Shown here: piece after piece, positions 1 to 11,281 of the stretch
Numbering within the stretch: position 1 is the stretch's first letter
Layout: each line of letters starts with the position of its first letter
Source of the DNA: Takakia lepidozioides
Taxonomy: Eukaryota; Streptophyta; Takakiopsida; Takakiales; Takakiaceae
Length of the DNA stretch: 64,000 nt
Direction of reading: 5' to 3'
Assembly: GCA_030704615.1 (NCBI GenBank)
Contig: CM060733.1
Span: forward strand, 16,430,001 to 16,494,000
Notes under the pieces: model-generated
The model's database searches: none
Told to the model about the DNA's origin: nothing
Seen by the model: the letters and a program-made list of their open reading frames with translations, nothing else
Position numbers and translations under genes: made by a program

Positions 1-495
1 TAGCAAAGTGGGCTTTCCTAGAGCGATGATTGGCCCTTCATGTGGGAGATTTGGAATTTCAAGTACTTTTGGTTGTTAGAAATTCGCAAAAAATAGCAAA
101 GTGGATATATCAATATATAAAACCTCGACAAAGGAGATTGCAAAAATAGCAAAGTTGGCTTTGTTGGAACAATGACGTGGAGATCTCCCAAACTGTAGGA
201 TCTCTGGATGCATAGGGGATTGCACTTGGACTTAGATGACATTGGACAATGGAGGTCGCACTTGGGCCTCTAAATGGGAGAAGCACTTTGATACATAGGA
301 GATTGCAATAAGGCTTAGATTGCACTAAGGCTTGGATTGCACTTGGGCTTAGATTTCAATTCTTCACACATGGGCCAATGACACAGGCTACCCTAGGCCT
401 AGATCTCCCAAACGGAAGGTCTCTGCATACATATGGGATTGCACTTGGACTTAGATGACACTGGACACTTGGGCCAACGGCATAGGCTACCCTAA
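1..495 (+). mobile_element. Helitron-like repeat, 3' part of a copy
   Basis: This stretch is the same repeat as 15520-16047, with shared phrases such as agcaaagtgggcttt, gattgcacttggacttag and gacactggacacttgggcc. It ends in CTACCCTAA at 487-495, which matches the CTRR 3' end of Helitrons. A weak hairpin formed by cttgggcc and ggcatagg lies just upstream. Tail-like modules (gggccaa...ggctaccctag) also occur internally near 370-395, so the 3' end appears to be iterated. No coding capacity is visible. The 5' part lies outside the window. Confidence 0.55.
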
Positions 496-690
496 TCAAT
501 ATATAAAAAGAGACGTTTATTTTGTTTTGTTTTGTTTTGTAGCGTCGTTGAGATCTCCCAAACCGCGGGGGCCCAGCCCTGGTGCTTGGTGCCGTTGGAA
601 AGCCCTCGATGAGGAGGGATGCACCGGTTTGGTCTCATAATTTTTGGACCCACGGTGTGGGAGATGTGGAATTTCAAGTGTTTGTATACC
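496..690 (+). mobile_element. Helitron-like repeat, 5' fragment abutting the previous tail
   Basis: The stretch starts TCAATATAT immediately after the CTAA tail of the preceding copy. It runs through the (TTTTG)n tract and matches 15338-15530 closely up to about 690, where similarity stops. Head-to-tail joining of two copies with no spacer is what is seen. Helitrons are known to insert next to one another, so a second insertion or a rolling-circle concatemer would explain it. The remainder of this copy is missing. Confidence 0.5.
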
Positions 691-699
691 TATAGTGTA

Positions 700-1500
700 A
701 ACCAGTGTTGGACTTGTATATAGGTGAAGGACTGCTATATAGTACTGGTATATGCACTGGTACCGTTTGGGATAATACTTGGTCATATACCAGACCAGGC
801 TGGTATCAGTTTTTTCATACTAGCCACAATACCAGTACTCCCCCGCAGTCTACCTCATTTACTCTGGTATGTGTACCATATTAATTTATGTGTACATTTG
901 CCTATACATTTGTATTTATGTATATTTACTTCTAAAGCCATCTTGAATTACAAGTTTATCAAAATAACAAATATCAAGTGAAAATAAATACAATACACAT
1001 AAAGGATGATACCAGAGTTGATACCTCATACCAGCTGGTATTGTGGTCTTGATACTCATAGTCATACCAATATTTGGACAAATATACATCCACCGTTATA
1101 TAGACCAGACTGATATGAAAACTTTGTGATACGCCAGGTACTAGGACCAGACTGGTATGTAAAAAAAACACGAAAAATGCGGTGTACGCCGGTGAGACAT
1201 GTTTGCAAACAAGAAAAAAGAAGGACAAACAAGAAGAAATGAGGGTTAGCAAGAAGAAGGAAATACATGGCAAGGGTTTTTTAAGTACAATCTGCTCTTT
1301 GCGCTTCCCTCCTCTGCCCTCCGCCCCTCCTGTCCCTGTCGTCCTCTCCATCGCCATCAGCAACGATGTGCCCTACAAACAAGTCCCAAAATAACGCTCA
1401 AGTCCCAAGTTCCAAGTCCTAAAATCAATGAGGGGCGGTTTACACTAAGCTGGGCGGTTTACACCAGTGTTGGACTGGTATCAAGCAGGGCCGGGGTTTT
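700..1500. repeat. Palindrome-rich repeat (ATACCAG...CTGGTAT)
   Basis: At least eight occurrences of CTGGTAT or its complement ATACCAG lie between 740 and 1180, several paired as ataccagNctggtat. The flanks at about 676-700 and 1440-1485 share 'gt(t)taaaccagtgttggact' or 'tttacaccagtgttggact', so the block is bounded by related sequence. The layout resembles the subterminal repeat zone of a non-autonomous DNA transposon. No transposase is visible here. An isolated similar pair is seen near 26600-26660. Confidence 0.4.
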
Positions 1501-1679
1501 CAGACCATGGCAAATGAAACCCCGGCTCTAGAATCTGCGAAACCAGCAATATACCTCTGCTTAGAGGTATCTGCTCATCTCGCTTTACTTTTGTTTGCTT
1601 TGCTTTTGTATCGTTTTATATTTCTTAGATCTAATCTCAATCTATGTTTGATTGCAATGATATAGCCAAGACATGACGT

Positions 1680-1955
1680 TTGTCTTCTCATCTATCGTCA
1701 TTGTATGCGGTGGGACGATTGTTGGAGAGTAAGTTCAAGGGCATGGATGATAAATTGATTGCGCTGCAAATCTCTCTAATTAGTGATGTCAAGGAGAATG
1801 TTCATGATCTCAAAGAAGATTACAAGGGTCTCCGAAATGATTCGAAAGAAACCGTGCACGAGGTGAAGGAGCTCAACCATGGTTTCAAGGGTTTCCGAAA
1901 TGATTTTAAAGAGACTATGCACGAGCTGAAGGAGCTTGTTTCGAAGAAAAGTTAG
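1680..1955 (+). CDS. Small charged coiled-coil ORF, possible gene fragment
   Basis: I do not recognise this 91-residue frame. Residues 33-85 are built of about two and a half copies of a 19-21 residue unit with the pattern VHxLKE...GxRNDxKET, and are rich in Lys, Glu and heptad-spaced hydrophobics, which suggests an alpha-helical coiled coil. The DNA repeats with the protein, so this is a small tandem duplication. The frame ends at TAG followed by 'gtaagtgt', so it may be an exon whose partners are lost or unrecognised. Nothing links it to a pathway, and it may be a transposon or gene relic. Confidence 0.3.
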   Translation: MSSHLSSLYAVGRLLESKFKGMDDKLIALQISLISDVKENVHDLKEDYKGLRNDSKETVHEVKELNHGFKGFRNDFKETMHELKELVSKKS

Positions 1956-1989
1956 GTAAGTGTAAGGACAAGTTGATTTCATTGTTTCA

Positions 1990-4480
1990 GGATCTCGATA
2001 TCAAAATTCGAAAGTAATGTTGAATGTGTGGGCCTACAGATGTATTGACATCCTCGATCTAGGACTGCCACGCAGAAGCAACAGAACGAAGACATCAAAT
2101 ATTTATAACAATGAGAATTTGAAAATTAGGAAGACCGTTTGCAATGGCCACCTCGGATGCGAAAATTTAAGATGTTAGCATTTCATTCTCTGTAGGATTC
2201 AAAATCAATGTGAATGGGAAGGTGTCTCCGAAAATCCATTCAAGCTTGAAAAATCTCTCCTTTCAACAATAATTTCGTCTGCAAGTTCTCTAAAATTGTT
2301 TTGACTAAATGAAGCCATGTTTGGTACTAACACATTAATATGTATTGTACTATATAATGATACATACATATAAACATCAATATAAAGTCTATTTTGACAT
2401 TAGGTTGACTTGAACCATACTGTACTAGATTTTTTCTGTTTGTACTACAAGACAATGTTCGGACGTTACGACCAAGATTCGTAACATGCTGATGCGGATC
2501 CTCCTTCCAATGACTTTCGACGCTAGTATACATGGTTCTATTCTCGCTATGGTGGTATCATCTGAATTGACGATATCAGCCACATTGCGTGAAATTCATG
2601 AAAGATCCAGATTTGCGGGATTCCGATTTCCACAATTTGAATTGAGGTCTTCTCATGTCGAATGATGCTTCATAAGTCCTCATCACGATTCACTGAACAA
2701 AAAAAAAAAACAAATGAGACATTTCCTAACCGATTTTGAAGTACCGTGAAGCCACGAATGAAAAAAAAAAAAAGGAAATAAATACAACCGAAAGTTTAAA
2801 GAATTATCATGATCAGCGAAAGTTTATCTGCGACCCCTTGGCATCGCAACAAAGTTTTTAGATAAAATTTTAAAATACGAGGTGAGGTGATGTTGCAACT
2901 CAAAAGCATTGCACCATAATCCACTAAAAAAAAATTGTTTTAGTGTCGCAACGGCTGGAAGTCGTGAATATAAATTACTTAAAAAATCGTATTGTAAAAA
3001 AGAATGTCAAGTGTAATCTCGCAACAAAAAAGGTTGCGAGATGACCCGGCACTACCAAATTAAAAAACGATTTCGTGAAAGTGCAAATTTCAGTTTGCGA
3101 GGTTGGCCAACCATAACTTGAATCTGCGATATTTTTCCATTGTATATGGGTTGACCACAACGTCGAAAACCCCCCTTAAAGTGTGGTGAACATACAATAT
3201 TCTGAAGCCATACAATAAATTTTGAGATGTTTTGATGAATGTTTTGGGTTTGTTATATCATATTAGATGAATATAGATAGCACGTAATGTGTGGTTAATT
3301 TACAAACCAACATTCAACGAATGGCGCATTAGTAAACAACTATGTGAGACTGGATGTTTACTTACTAAAAAAATTAAGCACATGAGCAATAATTGAATGA
3401 AAGTTTCATTTTTGATGCAACATGAATAAACGAGTTTATCAGCTAGTAAAGGGGGGAATGGGTTGGTGTCTCAACACTATCGCATATTTTGACCTTCGAA
3501 TTGGGGGATAGAATGGGAGACACTCTTGTCCACTTTTAATCACTAAGATGTTAGATTGAGCTTGTAAAAAAACTTTGTATTGTATCATAGCTATTTCAAG
3601 CCCCTTGTATGTCATCACCTATTTCATTGGACTTGCCTTGCATGAAACTTAGATGGAGGTCTCATTTGTTAGACTCAACAGACAGAACTAGTCGGTCCAC
3701 TCATCTCCCTTTGCAGACAATGCAAACGCTTACATTGCCAAGGTGAGTAATCCGATGACAAAAGAAAACCCATTATACAATCTGCCTCTTTTATAAAGAT
3801 GAGATATAATTCTTCAATTCCATCCTACTAGTGAGATATAACTTTTATTTATAAAATTTGAATAGCCCATCATTATCATCATCATTATTATTATTGGGTG
3901 TGAATGATTTCACCTTCCAACCTCTTCGATGGAGTCCCCAACTTGCTCAGTGTGGCCTTTCAAGCATGCTCAACATAAATTGGATGCGCAATAAGAAATG
4001 AGACGTAAACTAATTAAGGTCCTCAGGCGTATGAGGCACAAACCTTGATCTGTTGGCTGTCTATGGCCTAACAGCCTTTCTCTAGCCGGTGGGTGTTATC
4101 TTCTTCTGTGAATCTCTTCGGCCTCCTTGCTGAGATGGTAGGCTCAGTTGTAAGTTCTATTGCCCAACAAAATTTACGCTTCCTTGGGGAGGCGTCACAT
4201 ATATATATATATATTGCCAATTGCTTACAAGTGTCTTCGCTGCCGCAGATTTGGTGAGCATGTTTTGATCTAACTTAGCTGGGCCTCTTCAATTATACAA
4301 GAAGGAAACTCAAAACATATATAAGAGAAAACATCCCCTCACTTTTAGGAAGGATGGGTACAGTGACAACGTGGCTGGCCAGAAAGGCTGTTTATTGTGA
4401 TATTTTGGCCAAAATTAGGATGAAATATCTCAAATTAAGGGCCATCCAATTTGGGGAGTTTTCTGAATAAAAATTGAAAA
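1990..4480. other. Intergenic stretch without a recognised gene
   Basis: No frame here resembles a known protein. It contains poly(A) runs at about 2700-2710 and 2760-2774, a short (TA)n at about 4200-4213, and several copies of 'tcgcaac' or 'gttgcga' phrases between 2840 and 3050 that form local inverted pairs. These look like remnants of a small DNA transposon, but no boundaries could be set. Confidence 0.5.
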
Positions 4481-4698
4481 AGAATGGCAGAGGAGAGAGA
4501 GGAGAGGCCTGTGAGAGCAGGGTGCCTGAGCCCTAAAGAGCATGGAGGGTTTGCAAGGGTTTGCTGGCTTGCTGGCTTGCTTGAATGATTGAACGGGGAT
4601 CGAGAGGGAGCAAGGATTGCAGGAGGAGGGGCAACAATTGAGAGTGAGCTTCAAGTGGAGGGGCGATGTGGGAGGGAGTAATCGGGTGATGAGCGGCC
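4481..4698 (+). promoter_or_regulatory. Putative 5' UTR and promoter-proximal region of the EPL gene
   Basis: The 200 bp upstream of the EPL start is purine-rich (gaggagagagaggagagg and similar) and lacks the AT-rich character of the sequence further left. This is typical of a plant 5' leader. No clear TATA box at a convincing distance was found, so the transcription start is not assigned. Confidence 0.3.
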
Positions 4699-7600
4699 AT
4701 GAGCAGGTTGTCATTCAGGCCTCGCCCTTTGGACATCCACAAGAAGCTCCCCATTGTCAAGTCTGTTAAGGACCTTGATACCGATGATGGTGCGAGTGTC
4801 TCTCGCAGTGTCCCGCACGGCCACAATGCGCTGGATGCCGACAATGAGCTGGTGAGTTGTCGTTGCTTTGTTTGTCCTTAAATTCCTGACGCAGGATTGA
4901 CACGCACACACTCTCCTTTTCCTTCTGTGGCGTGAGGTGGACACTTCCTAAAGTAGTGGGTTGCTCGTTGAGAGGTGACAGGCTCTGTCGACACCTGCAA
5001 GGAGAGGAGGAGGCTCTGAGATTCCCACACCGGAGTTTGTGGTAGTGGATTCATACGAAAGGGATTACACTCGCTCTTTTGCTCAGCCTCCTTCATACAT
5101 ACGTGGGCGGGGAGGTGAGTAACAAGTTTCTCGTTTACTTGGTTCCATCTCTCCGCGAACCAGTGACAACTTTTGCATCGTTGAGTTTAGATGGATGTAC
5201 AATGGATCTTACGGTGATTGCAATTTCTTATCGTCTTTTGTTACCTGAAGCTCTTTATGGTTGCAAGCTGGGTGGTACAGTCACCACTGCGCATCAATCT
5301 TAAATCATTAAACTTCAGGCTCCTGCCCACCTATTGAGATTCACTTGTCACCATCCGACATTGCTCACCCTACCGTCCCCTGATGACCTGTCTGTGTTCC
5401 GCGTGATTTACAATTTAGTGTTCTGAACAAAAGTGTGGTTGTTCGGTTTTAGATTTGTGGTTTGGTCTGCTTAGGATACTTCCTCGCCAAGTGAAGTGGA
5501 AAATGCCTGTTGTGAGCGGGGTGGCCTCACATTGTATTTTGGTCTTTGAGTTACTGACCATGTGTGAAGGATGGTTGCAAATTTGCAGGAAGGAGTGAAA
5601 CTGTAGAGTACGTGGAGTACGATTTGGATGATGAGGACGAAGACTGGCTATTGCAGCTCAACAATGAGCGCAAACAGTTGTCGTCTGAAAGGTTCTCATC
5701 TGCCTTTTGTTTTTGTTTTTCTTGTCAGAGACGATCTGGAGCACCAAAGGACTGTTAGGAGTCCTCCAGCAGTTGGTAACTACACGGCCACATGCTGAAT
5801 GATGTTGGTAACAAGTCGTAAGCTGTGGCCTTCTGGCCACTTGATTCTGATGATAGCTTGGAACTGCTGCTGCGAGCACCTGACTTGCTGGACATGTATT
5901 GAATGGATATCTGGGGAGTTGGTATAGCCCAGTGAATCTGTTACTTCAACGATACTGCAGTCCTGGCAACCACTAGAGAAAACATGATCCTCGCGCAGAG
6001 GCCCACACGTTTCACAATTAGTAAGTGACAGGTGACGCATGCCTGTAGGTTTGAGTGGATGTTATTTAAATTGGAGATTCTGGACTGCAAGGCACGAGAG
6101 CGAGCAGGTGGGATGCTTACCATGCTTGGGTTTCCCACGTCTGTGCTTCTTACCCGTGATGCAGCTATCGAGGTACTACCTTTTCCCAGGGCAGCTTACA
6201 CGGACTCCCTTGTTTATCCAAAATTTAACCTGTCTCACAGCAGGGTTTGGCAGGGAGGCTTAGCAAACTACTGTGGGTGAGCTATTTTCTATTGGTAGTA
6301 GAGGGTGAAACCGTAAGAAGTGTGACTGCCTGGAGTATTGGCCTGCTGGCATATCAGTGAGGCTCGCGCCTTGGAAACTCTAGCTCTTGCCGACAAAGGT
6401 GTGGACCTAGCTGCAACCTTGTGCAATCTGCAAGTGATAAGTCTTGAGTTATGAGATTGAGAGTTGTGGTTGTTGGAAAGCTCAGACATGAGTTCCTGCC
6501 CAGGTTATGCGGGCGCAATTGAGCAGGTTTACAGTGCTCGTGGCCGTGTATGACTATTGGAAGGCTAAGGTTAGTTTCTCTTCTCTTGTCTTCTGCTTTC
6601 TACCTGTAAGAGAGTGGTGTATTCATCACAAAAACTAATCACGGGTGAAATGACCCTACCATTCATCATTGCACATCTTGTGTCTGTGGTGGAGAATGAA
6701 CTTTTCTGATATTTACCCAGCTCAGTGTCAAGTGTTTGGTTTCTTTGAAAGAGAATTTTGGGAGGTGGTTTATGCTACTTGCACGTCTTGCACTTGATAT
6801 TTTGTGAACGCATTTGTCTGATTTCAATGTTTAAATGGTTGCTGAGACTTGTGGGCTGTACTGTAGCAAGTCTTTTAAGTGCATCCTCAAAGTTGTTCTC
6901 AATTAAAGGAAGCTTATTGTAACAAACCCTTTTATGTAGCTTCAACCTCATTTGTTGGTTGGTAATGCATAACTCTCGTTGGGATGGAGGCGTTCAAGCA
7001 ATCTTTCTTTCTTTGATATTAAATCAATAAAACTGGTAGAAGGTGGAAGGTGGTGGGAAGAACCTAGTAACAATTCTCTTCTCGTGGTACAGACTGATTG
7101 TGGAAAGGATTTGCTGCAGTTGGTGTTTGTGCAATTAAAGTGTGGGCGTGGTTTGCTGTCTTGTTAGCTCAGCGAGAACGCTGGCAAAAGCCCATCCTTC
7201 GTCGCTTGCAGGTGTGTTCCTTTCTTTCACTTGGTTTCCTTTCTGTTATCGCCTTGTCTTTGCTATCCTTCAATAACAGTGAGATGACCTCTGCTGCATG
7301 CTGTCTAAGTTATTGTGTGTAAGAATGCAGGTACTTTTTGTGAAGTGGAGGTGTTTCTAGAGTCTGCAAGCTATATTTGTTTTTGATTTCACAACTAAAA
7401 TGTGCCATTTATGCTTATGGATCGGCTTGCTTGCTGGTGGTCATGAACTCAACTTAAAGGGGTTTGCTGGTCTGCGTGAGGTTAGGATGTGCAGCTGTTG
7501 GGTGGAAATGCAAAATTCGGGGATGCTTTGGAAGTAAAAATAATGTTGCTGGCATTTGGAATTGATGAAAATTGATGTCACGCAGCCCCCTCCACCAGTG

Positions 7601-10600
7601 AACGACACAAATCCATTCAATGTCTTCAGACCAAGGGAAAAGGTCCATCGACCTCACACTCGGCGTGTAAGGCTCTTTATTCTTTTCCAATCTTTTTGTG
7701 TGTTAATATTGTGGGAAGGTAATGCTTGTCTGATATCCTCGGGGAAGCTGTCTGATAGACTGTAGTCGTACATTTTTAATGTTATTGCAAACAAGTTTTT
7801 GTTTTTTCTTCATTTGGACCACTTGGTTTGGGTGTCACGTCATGCACCTTCTGAGTCATTGGGGGGAAATGAAGTAGATGTTGTGGTTGCATGCTGTAGT
7901 GAGGTATTAACCTGAGGGGCTGTCCAGGAGCTAAAGCTTCAGGGTGTGCTGAATCAGTGTCTAAGTAAGGGTGTCACCAAGAGAGGCTAGCATTTGCTCT
8001 AACGTTGACTTGTAATTTTGATCTGTGTGTGGTTTGGGGTGTTATGACTGTGGCAATAACAGATGCAGAGGCGGGAGAATGATGTGCAGTCCTTTGAGAA
8101 GCTCCGCCAGGTAACTTGGGCTATCATCGCTTGCTTTCTGCAGCAGAGATCTTCCAATGTGTGTGGACTATCTATGTGTCTCCGATCCACACATGCTCCC
8201 ATGGGATCTTTGTCGCTGCTTGCTCCTGTACATTGTTAGTGTATGCTGTCCGCAAGTGTAGTACCTAGTTTTTTATGCAATCTTTGAGATGTTGCATCTC
8301 TCAGACAAGTAGATGTTAGACCAGTGATAGTTTCAGATCCCGTCAAATCCAGGGTTTCTTGATGGTTCAGCCTGGTTGCCATGCTCAAACTGCTTAAATA
8401 GTTTGGTCGTTCGTGCAGGTTCGTCGGAATTTGGAGCAAGTCAGAGGTTTAATGCGTGCCTTGCAGCAGGTATATCATTCTAGTGTGGGTATATCTGAGG
8501 GGAGATTTATTGTTGGGAACTCTCTTTGCTGCAATGATGATTAGTCAGTTTTGCATGAACTGTGGAGTGTTTGAAATCGGGATAAATTTCATGTCCGTAA
8601 GGTGGAGACAGTATGTCATGGACATGGACAATGCATGAAATGTATGCCAACCTGATTGATGTTCATCGGGCAAGCTTTTATGGGAGTGGATTATACTGCC
8701 AATTGAACCTTTTTTCAGTTTAGTAATTGTCAGGTGGGAGTTGACTACACAAAGTTGCTGTGGACTTATAACCTTGCAATCCGCTGTACTACTGTTTGAC
8801 GCAGAGGGAAGAAAAGAAGCGTGAGCTTGTTGAATGCGAAGCAAATTCGCAAAGACTCCACATCAAATTGAAGGTTGGTAGCCTATGCTTCTCTCCTTTT
8901 TCCTCTGTTCTCTCGTTCACCCACTTTTGAGAGGTGCTTGATTAGAGAATAGCTTTGTGTGGTGCTTCCCTAAGTGATATCTTGAGGACCAGTAGATTCT
9001 GTATTTTTATGGCACAGTGCTAGTGACCCAAGCAGCTGCAAACTTGGACTTTATGGCTCAAAAATTGTAGTCACTTATCAAGTCCAAACAACAAAGTCCA
9101 AAGTGTTTCAGAAGGAGGCAGATTTGATCTGTATCGCCCACCTCTAGTTGTACTATCATGCAAACTCGGAAGCATGTTCAACCTTGCTAATGAATACTTG
9201 TTGTGTGATCAGGTGGGATTTCAGCTTTTTTCTGTCAATTCAATGAGGATAAGTTACTATCCTATTAAGCGTTTTGGCAAAGACCTAGTGGTGTCTTCTG
9301 ATTGAGTACGTGGTCAAGATGTTGTGTCAACAGTACCAGGGTAATCTGACTGTAGCATTTAAGTGGGCACGGTTGGGAGTATTTGGCGACCCTCCTGAAT
9401 GAACTTGACTCCAATTTGTGTACGGTAACACAAAGTGGTAGGTGTTCATTTAGCAAGGGATCGATATTGGGGCCTTCTCTCTTTAGGGGTCTTCTCTCTG
9501 ACAAATGGGAGATGTGTGTGCAGCATGATGCTGTGCGGCTGGACAGTGAGGAGGAGGGTTTCATGTCGGGCAAGTTTGCATACACTGATGACAGTCATCC
9601 CCAAGGACGTCTCTCCTCTTTACTAATGGGAACAGCTGATCAAGCCAATGGAGTGATGCGGGTATACCCTGCCTTTGAGCTTGCAACACCTGTCACAGAC
9701 AGTGCATTTATTGGAGAACAGTTGGATCAGTTGAGGCGAAAGCGGAAGCCAAGGCGTTTCCCTCAACCCCGTGGCCGACCCAGGAAAAGAGTGGGTGTTT
9801 CTTTTCCCCCCTGCTTTTCTATTCGATTCTCATGTCCTCATCACTTTATCGTAAATCACTTTAAGTCAACAATCATAGCCCGTCAAACAGGCTCGTGGGA
9901 GACCTGCTACCAAAACAATCTGACTATTTGCACTACTAGGTAGGTTGCTGCTATTTTTTGGGTTTTTTACTTTTTACACGCTCAAGATGGGGGATTCTGC
10001 GAATGTTCTGTATTCATCAGCAAAGAGTAAAAAAGGATGGATGACTCATGCCAAAGCAAGCGTACACTATGGTGTCATTTCACCCTGAAAGGTGGACACC
10101 TTCTACATATTCATCAGCAATACTGGGGCCCGTAGTCTGTATTTTCATTGCTATGCATTGGTATTTTTTGCTTCTCCATGCGGAACTTTTCCCTTGCCTA
10201 TAGGAACGAGAACTAATTGGGATCGTAAGTGTCTTTGTCTTGATGGTATGGGAGGTGTGATGTTGGGTAGCAGCAGCAATCGCGTGAGATAGTTTTCCCA
10301 CTTAGTATGCTAACTTCATATGACAGTTTGGCAGTTCCTGAATCTGTTTTGTTTTTCCCCCTGGGGGTGCCTTGGGGTTGGGTCTGGCAGATTACAAGCA
10401 TGGACTCCCTGGAGCCTGTTCTGTTGTTCACAAAACCTTTAGATGCAGAGAAGCTAGCAGCAGCAGGTATCAACCACCTGGAGAATGGAAATGCTGCACC
10501 GCCCTACCGACTTCATGCTAGATTTGGTCGTGGGGGCCGCATAGTGTTTGATCGATGGGACCCACTGACTCGCACACCTTTAAGTCGCTCTAGCAACCAA

Positions 10601-10753
10601 TTTACTCCATTTCCATTTGCACACCCTGTGAATAGCATTCGGGTACCCCGACCTGCAAGGCCCAGTGTAGTAGACTCAATCCTAAACACTTCTGACACAG
10701 TAGATGGACTGGCCGAACACCATCCACCAAGTACCAGTGAAGCACCCTGTTGA
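4699..10753 (+). CDS. EPL1: Enhancer of Polycomb-like protein (EPL1 family), multi-exon
   Basis: This is a chromatin protein that acts in the nucleus as a scaffold subunit of NuA4/TIP60-type histone H4/H2A acetyltransferase complexes. Exons inferred from frame and GT-AG sites are 4699-4851, 4982-5114, 5589-5691, 6049-6172, 6362-6433 (3' end uncertain, alternatively 6400), 6504-6569, 7173-7211, 7586-7666, 8063-8110, 8419-8469, 8805-8873, 9524-9790, 10204-10224 (weak) and 10391-10753. Together they give about 529 residues. The start MSRLSFRPRPLDIHKKLPIV is characteristic of the family. Other diagnostic stretches are VEYDLDDEDEDWL, VYDYWKAK, RERWQKPILRRLQ, PPPPVNDTNPFNVFRPREK, VQSFEKLRQVRRNLEQ and, near the C-terminus, GRGGRIVFDRW. 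An AT-hook-like RGRPRKR ends the 9524-9790 exon. All inferred junctions keep frame. The 6362 acceptor and the tiny 10204 exon are the least certain parts. Confidence 0.93.
9891..9939 (+). other. Candidate cassette (poison) exon in the EPL gene
   Basis: A 49-nt segment bounded by 'aaacag' and 'gtaggt' continues the AT-hook theme of the preceding exon in the same phase (ARGRPATKTI) and then meets an in-frame TGA. Skipping it gives the full-length protein. Including it would end the protein just after the AT-hook. It could be a regulated poison exon, an alternative 3' end, or chance. Confidence 0.35.
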
Positions 10754-11281
10754 TTGGTGCAGTTTTATAATGCAATTGATTGAGATCGCAATTGGGAATT
10801 GCTACCTACTTGCTGTCCCCTCTTTGAGATGCTTCCATTCTTGTATCTTCTGCGTGCTCCAGTCAGTTGTTCTTCATTGGCATACTTGTAAACTGTTCAA
10901 AAAAGCAGGGACCTTCTCTTCTGGTTTGTGTTCTTCTACTTCCCTGCCAAAGGTCAGAGTCTTCAAATTTTCAAGGCACTATCCAAGCTCCAAGCTTACA
11001 TCCTGGGTCTTCATTCTTCCGATGTAATCTTCTTGAGGAACCAGATGTACATGTTTCTCTCCATGAAACCATAGAAACTGAAACATGCACTGTAGTCTCC
11101 TCTCATACATTACAAGTTTGCACAAGGCAGAAGGTCTCAAACTGATAAGGTCGGGATAGACAATACTGTGAATGAGAAGAGGATGGAATATCATCCCGGT
11201 GGATGACGGCATCCATGAGGAGACAAACTTGGTTCTTGTTGGGAGGGGTGGAGGTGGAAGAAGTGGGGGGACGAGAGCGCG
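10754..11281 (+). other. EPL 3' UTR and TMEM147-like upstream region
   Basis: This is a non-coding interval between the EPL stop and the next gene's start on the same strand. Frames here are short and overlapping and resemble nothing known. It must hold the EPL polyadenylation region and the promoter and leader of the downstream gene. No convincing TATA box was picked out. Confidence 0.5.

Noticed and set aside
10089-10105. aaaggtggacaccttc shared with 28438-28453
   Set aside because: It is a short near-palindromic coincidence with no extension on either side.
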